Source: Candidatus Bathyarchaeota archaeon (lineage in GTDB: Archaea > Thermoproteota > Bathyarchaeia > Bathyarchaeales > Bathycorpusculaceae). From it: DNA of 11,580 bases. The stretch spans positions 1 through 11,580 of the forward strand of contig JAENXI010000004.1 in the NCBI GenBank assembly GCA_016649625.1, in the 5' to 3' direction. Position 1 is the stretch's first letter; each line of letters starts with the position of its first letter. The notes under the pieces were generated by a model. The model had not been told where the DNA came from. It made no database searches and saw nothing but the letters and a program-made list of their open reading frames with translations. Positions 1 to 7,192 of the stretch are shown in pieces. Both the position numbers and the translations under genes were made by a program.

Positions 1-2
1 AT

Positions 3-152
3 CTTGAGCATAAGGAACAGAACCTCTTTTTTGAGAAACTCAATGTCTATTTTAAAAGCAGGGTAAAAGTTCCAAGAGTACGAGTAGGAAGAAATCAAGA
101 AATTGAAACTTTGATTGAATCCTCAAAAGAAACAGACATACAAACAGGATAA
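3..152 (+). CDS. C-terminal fragment of an unidentified protein
   Basis: An open frame enters from the left edge and ends at TAA 150-152, giving 49 visible residues. The tail is charged, with an aromatic patch (FFEKLNVYF), a basic Val/Arg-rich segment (KVPRVRVGRN) and an acidic helix-like end (EIETLIESSKE). The composition is that of a normal soluble archaeal protein, and the other two forward frames close early (stops at 5-7 and 64-66). I do not recognise the family from this tail. The gene is on the same strand as tgtA but is separated from it by the minus-strand PAC2 gene, so it belongs to a different transcript. Confidence 0.6.
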   Translation, partial: LEHKEQNLFFEKLNVYFKSRVKVPRVRVGRNQEIETLIESSKETDIQTG

Positions 153-208
153 CAGATCGGGTTCAAAAGAATATTTGACAAGTTCTTGCTTTTCCAGTAA
201 AAAACATG

Positions 209-215
209 TTTTTTT
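209..215 (+). terminator. Oligo-T run downstream of the partial gene
   Basis: A run of seven T lies 57 bases after the stop of the partial gene. Archaeal transcription commonly ends at oligo-T without a strong hairpin. The rest of 153-381 shows no supported gene; a short hydrophobic frame across it is discussed under findings. Confidence 0.3.
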
Positions 216-381
216 AAAGGTTTCAGTTGTTCTTTTTCTAAGTTTTCCTGTTGTAGTATCCGCGGCGGTTACTCATTTTTCATGGACTTTTTACAAGTAG
301 GTTTTGTAACCATTTAATAGGGGTATTTTAGTAACAAACATACTAGTCATGTTCATTAACCAACGTAAAATAAATTTATAT

Positions 382-1134
382 TTAGATAAACCATCGCATC
401 TGTTGTTCCTCATTTTTCTTTTCTTCTGATATTTTTCTAATAATTCCAAAATCTTCAAGAAGTCTTTTTGTAGTATCTGCTGTCTTTTCTATATCTGCAA
501 ATCCAACTGTCAAATTCAAATATTTGCTTAATACCGTTAAAGCATATCTTGCAGCATTTGAGTCAGGATACATTCCTTGAGTTTCAACAAGAAGAGAAAA
601 TCCCACTATATCCCTAAGTCTTCCCATTCCAATAAGAAGTCCTGCAAGACCAAAGATGTGACCAACCATGAGTTTTGTTCCTAAATCCAAAACAGTTTTT
701 ATCGTTTCTTTGTCTGTTGCTGCACAATAAACAATTGGAATTTGTTTTACTTCTTTTTTCTTGAAACCACCAATAGAAATAACAAAATGACACCCTAAAT
801 CTTTAACAATGTCTAATACTTTCCCACAAAGCTCATATTGTCCAAAAGTAGTTAACGCTTGGGTATTACCATACCAAATTATAAGATCATGATCACAATT
901 TTCTCTTTTAACGTAATAAAGTTCGTTTAAAGGTGAACGAGCTGCACCAGCGTCAGCCGTTATTGAAATATCTTGAAAAGAAGCTGAAACAATTCTAGCA
1001 AAAAGCTTTGCATTTAACTCTTTGATTAAATGCAGAGCAGAAATATTTGCTACAAATCCTATTCCAGGTAATCCTTCAACCAAAATCGGATCTTTAAGTT
1101 GCGGTTTTTCGAATATCTCAATTGCACAGACCAT
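382..1134 (-). CDS. PAC2-family protein (archaeal proteasome-assembly chaperone homologue)
   Basis: This 250-residue protein belongs to the PAC2 family, whose archaeal members (PbaA/PbaB type) are related to the eukaryotic proteasome-assembly chaperones PAC1/PAC2. Family signatures seen are the N-terminal EGLPGIGFVA (residues 20-29), an ISIGGF segment in mid-protein and GLLIGMGRLRDIVGFSLL further on. The Lys/Glu-rich linker near the end is followed by the C-terminus MRWFI. That end is hydrophobic-aromatic-X and resembles the HbYX motif used to dock into pockets of the proteasome alpha ring. An upstream in-frame ATG at 1176 would add 14 residues, but I chose the ATG at 1134 because a strong Shine-Dalgarno sequence sits seven bases before it and family members normally begin close to IEIFEKP. 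Binding to the 20S proteasome is inferred. The gene is divergent from tgtA and stands alone on its strand here. Confidence 0.85.
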   Translation of the reverse strand: MVCAIEIFEKPQLKDPILVEGLPGIGFVANISALHLIKELNAKLFARIVSASFQDISITADAGAARSPLNELYYVKRENCDHDLIIWYGNTQALTTFGQYELCGKVLDIVKDLGCHFVISIGGFKKKEVKQIPIVYCAATDKETIKTVLDLGTKLMVGHIFGLAGLLIGMGRLRDIVGFSLLVETQGMYPDSNAARYALTVLSKYLNLTVGFADIEKTADTTKRLLEDFGIIRKISEEKKNEEQQMRWFI

Positions 1135-1141
1135 AATCTGG

Positions 1142-1148
1142 CTCCTCA
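1142..1148 (-). promoter_or_regulatory. Shine-Dalgarno site fixing the PAC2 gene start
   Basis: The minus strand reads TGAGGAG here, seven bases before the ATG at 1134. It lies inside the longer open frame, so it argues against the upstream ATG at 1176. Confidence 0.7.
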
Positions 1149-1179
1149 ATGATGAATTGGGTAATAGATAAAACAAATG

Positions 1180-1185
1180 ATATAA
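1180..1185 (-). promoter_or_regulatory. Candidate TATA box for the PAC2 gene
   Basis: The minus strand reads CCTTATATCA around this hexamer. A start site about 25 bases downstream would give a short leader of roughly 20-25 bases that still contains the TGAGGAG ribosome site. Prediction by eye only. Confidence 0.35.
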
Positions 1186-1250
1186 GGATGTCTAATCAAA
1201 GGCTACTTCCATATTTCAATTATTATCTACTTAACCATTTTCACTTTTGA

Positions 1251-1258
1251 TATATATT
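1251..1258. promoter_or_regulatory. Near-symmetric TATA-like element between divergent genes
   Basis: TATATATT sits roughly midway between the PAC2 and tgtA starts and reads as a TATA box on either strand. On the minus strand it is preceded by TGAAA, a plausible BRE. It is about 120 bases from either start codon, so any transcript from it would have a long leader. A second, T-rich candidate (1341-1350) lies closer to tgtA. No operator-like repeat stands out in this 245-base gap. Confidence 0.3.
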
Positions 1259-1379
1259 TCAGAAAAAAGCAAACAATTTGATGACTAAAAAATGAAGCAA
1301 AAAAGAAAGTTCTAATAATTCTAAAAAAATAGCCTAACATTTTTTTATTAGTTTGCTAGCTGTTTGATAAGATTGAAAA

Positions 1380-3005
1380 ATGAGCTTTGAGATAAAACAC
1401 AAAGATCTACTTGCTAGAATTGGAAAATTAAAAACAAAGAGTAGCACATTAGAGACCCCTCTGCTATTTCCAGTAATAAATCCTAGTATTCAGCTTATTA
1501 GTCCTAAAAGACTTAAGGAAGAGTTTGGTTTTGAAGCAGTAATCACAAATGCATATATTCTTAAAAAACGCTTTCAAAAAGAACCAATAGATACAGGGTT
1601 ACATAAATTCTTAGATTTTAATGGTTCTATCATGACAGATTCTGGAGCCTACCAGATTCTAGTTTATGGTGGTGTTGAGGTAAATCAGGAGGAAATAGTA
1701 GAATATCAAAAGAATATTGGCAGTGACATAGCCACTATACTAGATATACCTACTAGTTGGAAAGTCTCAAAAGAGCATGCAAAGGAAACTGTAGCGGAAA
1801 CATTGCGTAGAGCAGAAGATTTTTTTAAACTAAAAACTGAAGATAACATACTCTGGGTAGGTCCCGTTCAAGGAGGCAGACATTTAGATTTAGTAGCAGA
1901 ATCTGCAAAAACTATAGGAAAAATGCCGTTCCAAATACATGCTTTAGGAAGCCCAACAGAGGTCATGGAAAATTATCGGTTTGATGTACTTGCAGACATG
2001 ATTCTTACAGCAAAAAAATATTTGCCGCTAAACAGACCTCTGCACCTATTTGGCGCAGGACACCCTTTCATGTTTTCCTTAGCAGTTGCATTGGGTTGTG
2101 ATCTCTTTGATTCGGCTGCCTACGCTTTGTATGCCAGACAAAACAGATACATGACAGAAAATGGTACGTGGCAACTATCTAATCTAGATTATTTTCCTTG
2201 TTCATGTCCTAATTGCGTAAAAGAAACACCGAAAGACGTCCAAGATAGATCTAAAAAAGAAATTGAAACATTTCTTGCTGAACATAACTTATTTGTATGT
2301 ATGGCTGAAATTAATCGGATAAAACAAGCAATACGCGAAGGTCGGTTATGGGAACTTGTTGAGATGAGGACTCATGCACATCCAGCGTTATTTAGTGCAA
2401 TGAAAAAAATAAAAGAACATGCTGGATTTATAGAAAAATTTAGTCCAGCAGTAAAAAAAAGAGGCTTTTTCTTTTTTAGTTCAATTGGATTAGCGAGACC
2501 AGAAGTTTTACATTATAGAAATCAACTGTTAAAAAACTATCAGCCACCTATTAATTCAGAAATTCTTCTTTTGCTCTCTCAAACTCATAAAAAACCATAT
2601 CATAATACACGGAAATATAAAAAAGTAAAAAGATTAATCAAAAATGTAACAGGGAATCTGTCAGAAATTGTTCATGTTTGTTTTTATGCAGCCCCTTTTG
2701 GCGTAATTCCAGTTGAACTTGATGAAGTTTATCCACTTTCTCAAAATGAGGTTACTACTCCTTTTGATTCTGAGACTAAAGATTACATTGCCACTTTAAC
2801 ATCTGAATATATCAAGAATTTTGATTATAAAACCGTAATATTGCTTAACGATAATTCTTTATGGGATAACAAAATTGTGGATTCATGTAAAAACACATGC
2901 GCAATTAAAAAAATACAATTTAAGGAATTAGAAGTGAATACAGGAATGAACAAAGACATTTTAGCTTGTTTAGAGAATATTCTGAAAAAACAATTGAGCG
3001 ATTAA
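1380..3005 (+). CDS. tgtA: Archaeosine tRNA-guanine(15) transglycosylase
   Basis: This enzyme swaps guanine 15 in the D-loop of archaeal tRNAs for preQ0, the first tRNA-bound step to archaeosine. The catalytic TIM-barrel half (about residues 1-345) carries IGKLKTK near the start, the MTDSGAYQ motif with the general acid/base Asp87, GPVQGG, and FDSAAY with the nucleophile Asp244. A zinc site follows: Cys274, Cys276 and Cys279 (CSCPNC) and a His in THAHPAL (332-334). After residue 345 come the archaeal-specific C-terminal domains, from RGFFFFSS through the VIPVELDEVYPLS segment. The protein ends at residue 541 without the PUA domain that usually closes archaeal TGTs. The ATG matches the family N-terminus, but no good Shine-Dalgarno precedes it. 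The downstream PHP gene follows almost at once, suggesting one transcript. Confidence 0.95.
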   Translation: MSFEIKHKDLLARIGKLKTKSSTLETPLLFPVINPSIQLISPKRLKEEFGFEAVITNAYILKKRFQKEPIDTGLHKFLDFNGSIMTDSGAYQILVYGGVEVNQEEIVEYQKNIGSDIATILDIPTSWKVSKEHAKETVAETLRRAEDFFKLKTEDNILWVGPVQGGRHLDLVAESAKTIGKMPFQIHALGSPTEVMENYRFDVLADMILTAKKYLPLNRPLHLFGAGHPFMFSLAVALGCDLFDSAAYALYARQNRYMTENGTWQLSNLDYFPCSCPNCVKETPKDVQDRSKKEIETFLAEHNLFVCMAEINRIKQAIREGRLWELVEMRTHAHPALFSAMKKIKEHAGFIEKFSPAVKKRGFFFFSSIGLARPEVLHYRNQLLKNYQPPINSEILLLLSQTHKKPYHNTRKYKKVKRLIKNVTGNLSEIVHVCFYAAPFGVIPVELDEVYPLSQNEVTTPFDSETKDYIATLTSEYIKNFDYKTVILLNDNSLWDNKIVDSCKNTCAIKKIQFKELEVNTGMNKDILACLENILKKQLSD

Positions 3006-3007
3006 TA

Positions 3008-3622
3008 TTGATTTATGCTGACTTTCATATTCATACAATATATTCTAATGATTCAACTATCACACCCAAAAATCTTGTAAATCATTTGGTAGGGCATAAC
3101 TTCGTCAAAGTAGTAGCGATTACTGACCACGATACAATAAAAGGATTAAATGAAATAATAAAATTAGCAGCCCCCTATCCTGACATCCGAATAATACCTG
3201 GAGTAGAGATTAGCACAAATCAAGGAGATATTCTAGTTTTAGGTACTACAGAAATTCCTAAGAAACCATGGACAATTGAAGCAATAATTGATTTTACCCA
3301 TTCTGTTGGTGGATTATCAATTGTTGCTCACCCATATAGAGAATACGGAATGGGAGATATAGCAAAAGATCACAAATTTGATGCTGTGGAAGTATTAAAC
3401 GGGGAATCTAGTCTTGATGCAAATAGGCAAGCTAAAAAATTAGCAAAAACCATGAAAGTACCTGGAATTGCGGGCAGCGACGCACATAGTCCAGCAGAAA
3501 TATGCAGTGTCTTTACAGAAGTTAGGGCTTCATTAGATATTGAAGAAATTCTAAAGTCAATTAAGAAAGGATTTGTTTCAATACCTCCAAAAGCAAATTC
3601 AAATAAAAACATTAACTTCTAG
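3008..3622 (+). CDS. PHP-domain metal-dependent phosphoesterase
   Basis: This 204-residue protein is a single PHP (polymerase and histidinol phosphatase) domain, a TIM-like barrel with a cluster of divalent metals that hydrolyses phosphoesters. All metal-ligand motifs are present: DFHIHT (His7, His9), TDHD (39-42), GVE (Glu67), AHP (His108), EVLN (128-131) and GSDAH (Asp158, His160). The substrate cannot be told from sequence; small family members act on phosphorylated sugars, nucleotides or short oligonucleotides. The open frame continues upstream to a TTG at 2966 inside tgtA, but I chose the TTG at 3008, two bases after the tgtA stop, because it puts the HxH motif at the usual distance from the N-terminus. 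The spacing predicts co-transcription and coupled or reinitiated translation with tgtA. Confidence 0.88.
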   Translation: MIYADFHIHTIYSNDSTITPKNLVNHLVGHNFVKVVAITDHDTIKGLNEIIKLAAPYPDIRIIPGVEISTNQGDILVLGTTEIPKKPWTIEAIIDFTHSVGGLSIVAHPYREYGMGDIAKDHKFDAVEVLNGESSLDANRQAKKLAKTMKVPGIAGSDAHSPAEICSVFTEVRASLDIEEILKSIKKGFVSIPPKANSNKNINF

Positions 3623-3651
3623 ATCGAAGAAAAATAGTAGAAAATATCAAT

Positions 3652-3696
3652 ACTTCTAAAAAGAAATAAGAAGTTTCATCAAGAACAAAGTGTTCT
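3652..3696. terminator. Two tandem inverted repeats between convergent genes
   Basis: The 87-base gap between the convergent PHP and AfpA genes holds two perfect inverted repeats. ACTTCT (3652-3657) pairs with AGAAGT (3669-3674) across an 11-base loop, and AGAACA (3682-3687) pairs with TGTTCT (3691-3696) across AAG. Both are symmetric, so they could end or protect transcripts from either side. The stems are short and AT-rich, so a chance origin is possible. Confidence 0.4.
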
Positions 3697-3709
3697 AATT
3701 TAGAAATAA

Positions 3710-4288
3710 TTATCCAAAGTGTTTCTTGAATAACTTTCGAATTTCTTGCGGACCTTCCAGTATGTACATGTCGTCCATTTGGCTTAATTGTTTAACCTGA
3801 TTTACTTCTTCCTTTCTAACGCGTAATTTCATCTCTTTTCCATTTGGTAATTTTGTGGAAACAGTTCCTTCTTTGTAATCAGTTGGTACAACATGAACAG
3901 GAACAAAGGCTTTAAGACTCATAATAGCAGCGTTAGTGAGCATTGTATCACCTATACCGTTTGCAATTTTAGCAACAGTATTTGAAGTAGCAGGCGCAAT
4001 AAGTAATAATTCATATTTACGAATTTGCATCCAAGCAGCAAGGAAAGGGGCATTCGAATTTATTTCTGTTCGAACTTTCCGAAAACTTTCTTTCAAATCT
4101 TTTTCAAGCCGATAATACTTTAAAACTTGTTCTGCAGCTTTAGATAAAAAAACATGAATATCAATAACATCAAGATATTCATTTTGAAGTTCTTTCATAA
4201 CCTCTATAAATTCAGCAATCTTGTCACCAGCACCTGTTATTCCCCAAGCAATTTTTCTTTTCTTTTTCTTGATTTGAGTATCAATCAT
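3710..4288 (-). CDS. afpA: AfpA-type archaeoflavoprotein
   Basis: This 192-residue protein is in the flavoprotein family related to UbiX/PPC decarboxylase, most like the archaeoflavoprotein AfpA group. After a very basic N-terminus (KKKKRK) come WGITGAGD (15-22), the flavin-binding segment PATSNT (99-104) and NGIGDTMLTNAA (110-121). AfpA proteins bind FMN and accept electrons from ferredoxin in vitro; the physiological acceptor is not settled. Dihydromethanopterin reductase-like proteins share the fold and are the main alternative. A GTG at 4297 is an alternative start; I prefer the ATG at 4288. Only 18 bases separate it from the upstream Isf-like gene on the same strand, so the two are almost certainly one operon and plausibly electron-transfer partners. 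Confidence 0.8.
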   Translation of the reverse strand: MIDTQIKKKKRKIAWGITGAGDKIAEFIEVMKELQNEYLDVIDIHVFLSKAAEQVLKYYRLEKDLKESFRKVRTEINSNAPFLAAWMQIRKYELLLIAPATSNTVAKIANGIGDTMLTNAAIMSLKAFVPVHVVPTDYKEGTVSTKLPNGKEMKLRVRKEEVNQVKQLSQMDDMYILEGPQEIRKLFKKHFG

Positions 4289-4306
4289 TTTAACCACTTT
4301 ATTAAC

Positions 4307-4894
4307 TTAAGCTTGTAGATTTTTTAATTGATTAGTGAATTTTTTCAAGGTTTTTTTTAGACTTCTAAATCCTTCTGTATCCTGTTTTACACCTTCTAAA
4401 GTGTCTTTTGTCCAGAAGGTGGCACCCAAATTAGAACCAAAATAACCTCCACTAATGGGTCGAATAGCGTTTAATATATAAAAAGTTATAATTTGGGTTA
4501 ATGCTGCTTCTTGACCTCCAACACGGTCTCCTCCAAGAGCTAAACCAATGCCGATTTTATTTTTAAAAAAGTTTTTTTCACCAGCCACAGCTGCTCGACA
4601 ACGATCCATAATAGCCTTAGTCTGAGCACTTACACCTCCGTTGTATACTGGAGTAGCGAAAATTATTCCGTCAGCTTTTTTCAATAATGAATAAACTTCT
4701 TGCATATCATCTTTAAAAACGCATACTTTATTCTTAAGGCAGTAATCACAATGAATACAAAAGTTAATGTTTTTTCCTTTTACAGTGAAAAAAATTGTTT
4801 CAAATCCCTGTTTTCTCATTTCTTCTAAAGCCATCTTTAGAACGTAGTCGGTGGCTTTTTCTCTTGGACTCCCACAAAATCCAACAACCAACAT
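4307..4894 (-). CDS. Iron-sulfur flavoprotein (Isf-like, NADPH-dependent FMN reductase family)
   Basis: This 195-residue protein has a flavodoxin-like fold. It begins MLVVGFCGSPRE, the phosphate-binding loop for FMN, and has ATPVYNGGVSAQTKAIMDR in mid-protein for the flavin and dimer interface. Cys46, Cys49, Cys52 and Cys58 form the spacing CX2CX2CX5C, which is the compact cysteine motif that ligates a 4Fe-4S cluster in Isf proteins of methanogens and Archaeoglobus. This separates it from plain FMN reductases. Isf proteins pass electrons from ferredoxin to small acceptors and have been linked to handling O2 and peroxide in anaerobes. The gene lies 81 bases downstream of EF-2 and just upstream of afpA. 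A T-run after EF-2 makes independent transcription of the pair likely. No strong Shine-Dalgarno precedes the ATG. Confidence 0.85.
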   Translation of the reverse strand: MLVVGFCGSPREKATDYVLKMALEEMRKQGFETIFFTVKGKNINFCIHCDYCLKNKVCVFKDDMQEVYSLLKKADGIIFATPVYNGGVSAQTKAIMDRCRAAVAGEKNFFKNKIGIGLALGGDRVGGQEAALTQIITFYILNAIRPISGGYFGSNLGATFWTKDTLEGVKQDTEGFRSLKKTLKKFTNQLKNLQA

Positions 4895-4955
4895 AGCAAT
4901 TCAACAACTTCTAATTAGCAATTACCAATAAGGTTTTCCATAGAATAGAAGAAAT

Positions 4956-4962
4956 AAAAAAA
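4956..4962 (-). terminator. Oligo-T terminator candidate after EF-2
   Basis: On the minus strand this is seven T beginning 13 bases past the EF-2 stop, in a pyrimidine-rich stretch. It is the typical archaeal termination signal and suggests that EF-2 is not obligatorily co-transcribed with the flavoprotein pair. Confidence 0.45.
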
Positions 4963-4975
4963 GAGTAGAATTTAA

Positions 4976-7192
4976 CTACTCGGATTCATAGAAATCACTA
5001 GCTTTTGGTGTTTCAGGTGATAATCCTCTTCGTTCACGGATTTTTTGAATAATTTCAGTTTGCAGCTGTTCAGGGACAAGAGCCCAACGACTAAATTGAG
5101 TCGCCCAAAATGCCCGACCTTGAGTTGAAGATCGCAGTATATCAGCAATTCCAAAACTTTCAGAAACTGGAAGTTCAGCCTTAACTGTAATCATGTCTTC
5201 ATCAGTTGGCATATCTAATATTTTTCCACGTCTTTTCTGAACAAGAGCAATTACTGAACTAACAAAATGGGCTGGTACTTTGCACTCAAAACTCAAAAGA
5301 GGCTCCAACAGTTTTGGTTTGCTTAATAAAATAATACACCAAATTGGACGCCAAGTCATTGGAAGTATTTGAGCAGGTCCTCTGTGAACAGGATCCTCAT
5401 GAACAGTGATATCTTCAATATTGATTTTTAATCCATAAGCTGGTTCTTTAGTTAATGGTGAAGTGTGAATGGCTTCTCTGAATCCAGTTTTCACATGATC
5501 TAAGACTTCATCAACGTATTGTCTTCCTTTAATTCTGTTTACTAACATATTGTTCTCTTCGATTACCAAAACGTTTTTAGAATCATGTGTGGACCAACCT
5601 AAAGATTTTAGAATTTTTTGACGGTCAAGGCGAGTTTGCATTTCGGTAATTTTCTTTTCCTTAAGAGCTACAATAACATCTTCAGATAGTTTTTCGATTG
5701 TAATCCAAAGTTTGCTATGTTTATTAGGACTTTTCCCCATTACAGAACGCCCTTCATAGGGTTTACTAATTGTTTCACGATAGATAACTATGGGTTTACT
5801 AAGTTTTACTTTCAAGCCCTCTTCTTGCATTCGATAAGAAGTAATTTCAAGGTGTAGTTCACCCATACCGCTAAGCAGAAATTCGCCACTTTCTTTGTCC
5901 ATTTTAAAGTGCAGGTTTGGATCTTCTGTAGTTAATTTATGCATTACTTTGTCAAAAAGTGGTAAATCTTTAACGTCTTCAGGTTCAACCGCAACCGTTA
6001 CAACGGGATCTGTAACATATTTCAATCCTTCAAATGGGCTAACCTCAATACCTTCATCAGCAATTGTCTCCCCAACACGAATTGAAGGCAACCCAGAAAT
6101 TGCAGCAATATTTCCAGCAGGAATAGTATCCACAATAACACGATCAGTAACCATGCTCATAAAAACTTGTTGAATAGTACCGTTCTGATGATTACCTACA
6201 AGCTGAACTTTTTTACCTCTTTTAACAGTCCCACTATATATGCGACCTATTGCCACAGTTCCACTGTGTGAATCAACCTCTATTGTCGAAATACACATTA
6301 ATAATGGAGCCTTGGGATCAACAGTTGCCATTCCTTTGCCTACTTCACTATCAACATCACCTGGCCAAATTTTGCTTTGCCGATATTTTTGAGCCTGCAA
6401 AGGATTAGGTAAATGTTCAATGAACATGTCCAATACTGGTTCAGGTAGAGGCGCTTTCTTACTTAAGGCGTCAACCTTTACTCCAACGTCATCTGGTTCA
6501 CCCGTATAAGCATCGATAATATCCTTAAAATTCAGACCTTTCTTTTTCATGTGTGTAAGATTCAAACCCCATTTATGAAGAGCAGAACCAAAAGCTACTT
6601 TTCCTGATGCAATATTGACTAACCAATCTTTTTTATGTTCAACTGGCGCATATTTTTGTATTAACCTATTGACTCTCATAATGATCTTTGCAAATTTAGC
6701 TTGTATTTCTGCAGGAGTCAATTTGATTTCTTTTATCAATCTATCTACTTTATTAATGAATAATATCGGTTTAACTCGTTCACGGAGGGCTTGCATCAAC
6801 ACAGTTTCTGTTTGAGTCATAGGTCCTTCAACTGCGTCAACAACAACCAATGCTCCATCAACAGCTCTTAAACTTCTTGTTACAGCACCACTAAAATCAA
6901 TGTGTCCTGGAGTGTCAATAAGATTGATCAAATGATCTTCTCCATTATATGTATGGGCTAAACTAACATTTGATGCAAAAACTGTCATTTGTCGTTTCTG
7001 TTCAAGCTCCCATGAATCTAAAAATAGTTTTTGGCCAGCAGTTTTTTTACTAATTATTCCTGCAGCTGCCAAAAGGCTGTCTGCAAGAGTTGTTTTTCCA
7101 TGATCAACATGAGCAATAATACTAGTGTTTCTGATAATTTTAGGATTGTTCATTAATTTTACAATTTCGTCAGCTTGTTTATAACGAACCAT
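4976..7192 (-). CDS. Translation elongation factor 2 (aEF-2)
   Basis: EF-2 is the GTPase that drives ribosomal translocation. The 738-residue length is normal for archaea. G-domain motifs are AHVDHGKT (27-34, P-loop), DTPGH (93-97) and NKVD (147-150), with GSAL (202-205) at the G5 place. Domain II follows (around GTVAIGRIYSGTVKRG), then domain III with SGMGELHLEI (441-450). The domain IV tip carries EDPVHRGPAQILP, in which His603 is the expected diphthamide residue. The C-terminal IRERRGLSPE is typical. Switch I reads KRQMT (66-70) where most factors have RGIT or RGMT; the Mg-binding Thr70 is kept. The ATG at 7192 fits the family N-terminus (LMNNPKIIRN) and has GGAG 11 bases upstream. It is the first gene of the minus-strand block. 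Confidence 0.97.
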   Translation of the reverse strand: MVRYKQADEIVKLMNNPKIIRNTSIIAHVDHGKTTLADSLLAAAGIISKKTAGQKLFLDSWELEQKRQMTVFASNVSLAHTYNGEDHLINLIDTPGHIDFSGAVTRSLRAVDGALVVVDAVEGPMTQTETVLMQALRERVKPILFINKVDRLIKEIKLTPAEIQAKFAKIIMRVNRLIQKYAPVEHKKDWLVNIASGKVAFGSALHKWGLNLTHMKKKGLNFKDIIDAYTGEPDDVGVKVDALSKKAPLPEPVLDMFIEHLPNPLQAQKYRQSKIWPGDVDSEVGKGMATVDPKAPLLMCISTIEVDSHSGTVAIGRIYSGTVKRGKKVQLVGNHQNGTIQQVFMSMVTDRVIVDTIPAGNIAAISGLPSIRVGETIADEGIEVSPFEGLKYVTDPVVTVAVEPEDVKDLPLFDKVMHKLTTEDPNLHFKMDKESGEFLLSGMGELHLEITSYRMQEEGLKVKLSKPIVIYRETISKPYEGRSVMGKSPNKHSKLWITIEKLSEDVIVALKEKKITEMQTRLDRQKILKSLGWSTHDSKNVLVIEENNMLVNRIKGRQYVDEVLDHVKTGFREAIHTSPLTKEPAYGLKINIEDITVHEDPVHRGPAQILPMTWRPIWCIILLSKPKLLEPLLSFECKVPAHFVSSVIALVQKRRGKILDMPTDEDMITVKAELPVSESFGIADILRSSTQGRAFWATQFSRWALVPEQLQTEIIQKIRERRGLSPETPKASDFYESE

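Noticed and set aside
1135..1176. Longer PAC2 protein starting at ATG 1176
   Set aside because: The strong TGAGGAG site sits inside this extension and serves ATG 1134; the extra 14 residues are not family-like.
2455..2480. Possible frameshift at the A- and T-rich tract in tgtA (poly-Phe)
   Set aside because: The frame and family similarity continue on both sides (RGFFFFSS is the expected start of the C-terminal domain), so there is no break.
5895..6173. Plus-strand open frame inside EF-2
   Set aside because: It is antisense to conserved EF-2 coding sequence, with no ribosome site or recognisable protein; the same holds for the frames at 6615-6815, 3370-3612, 8657-8872, 9278-9517, 10129-10396 and 10721-10954.
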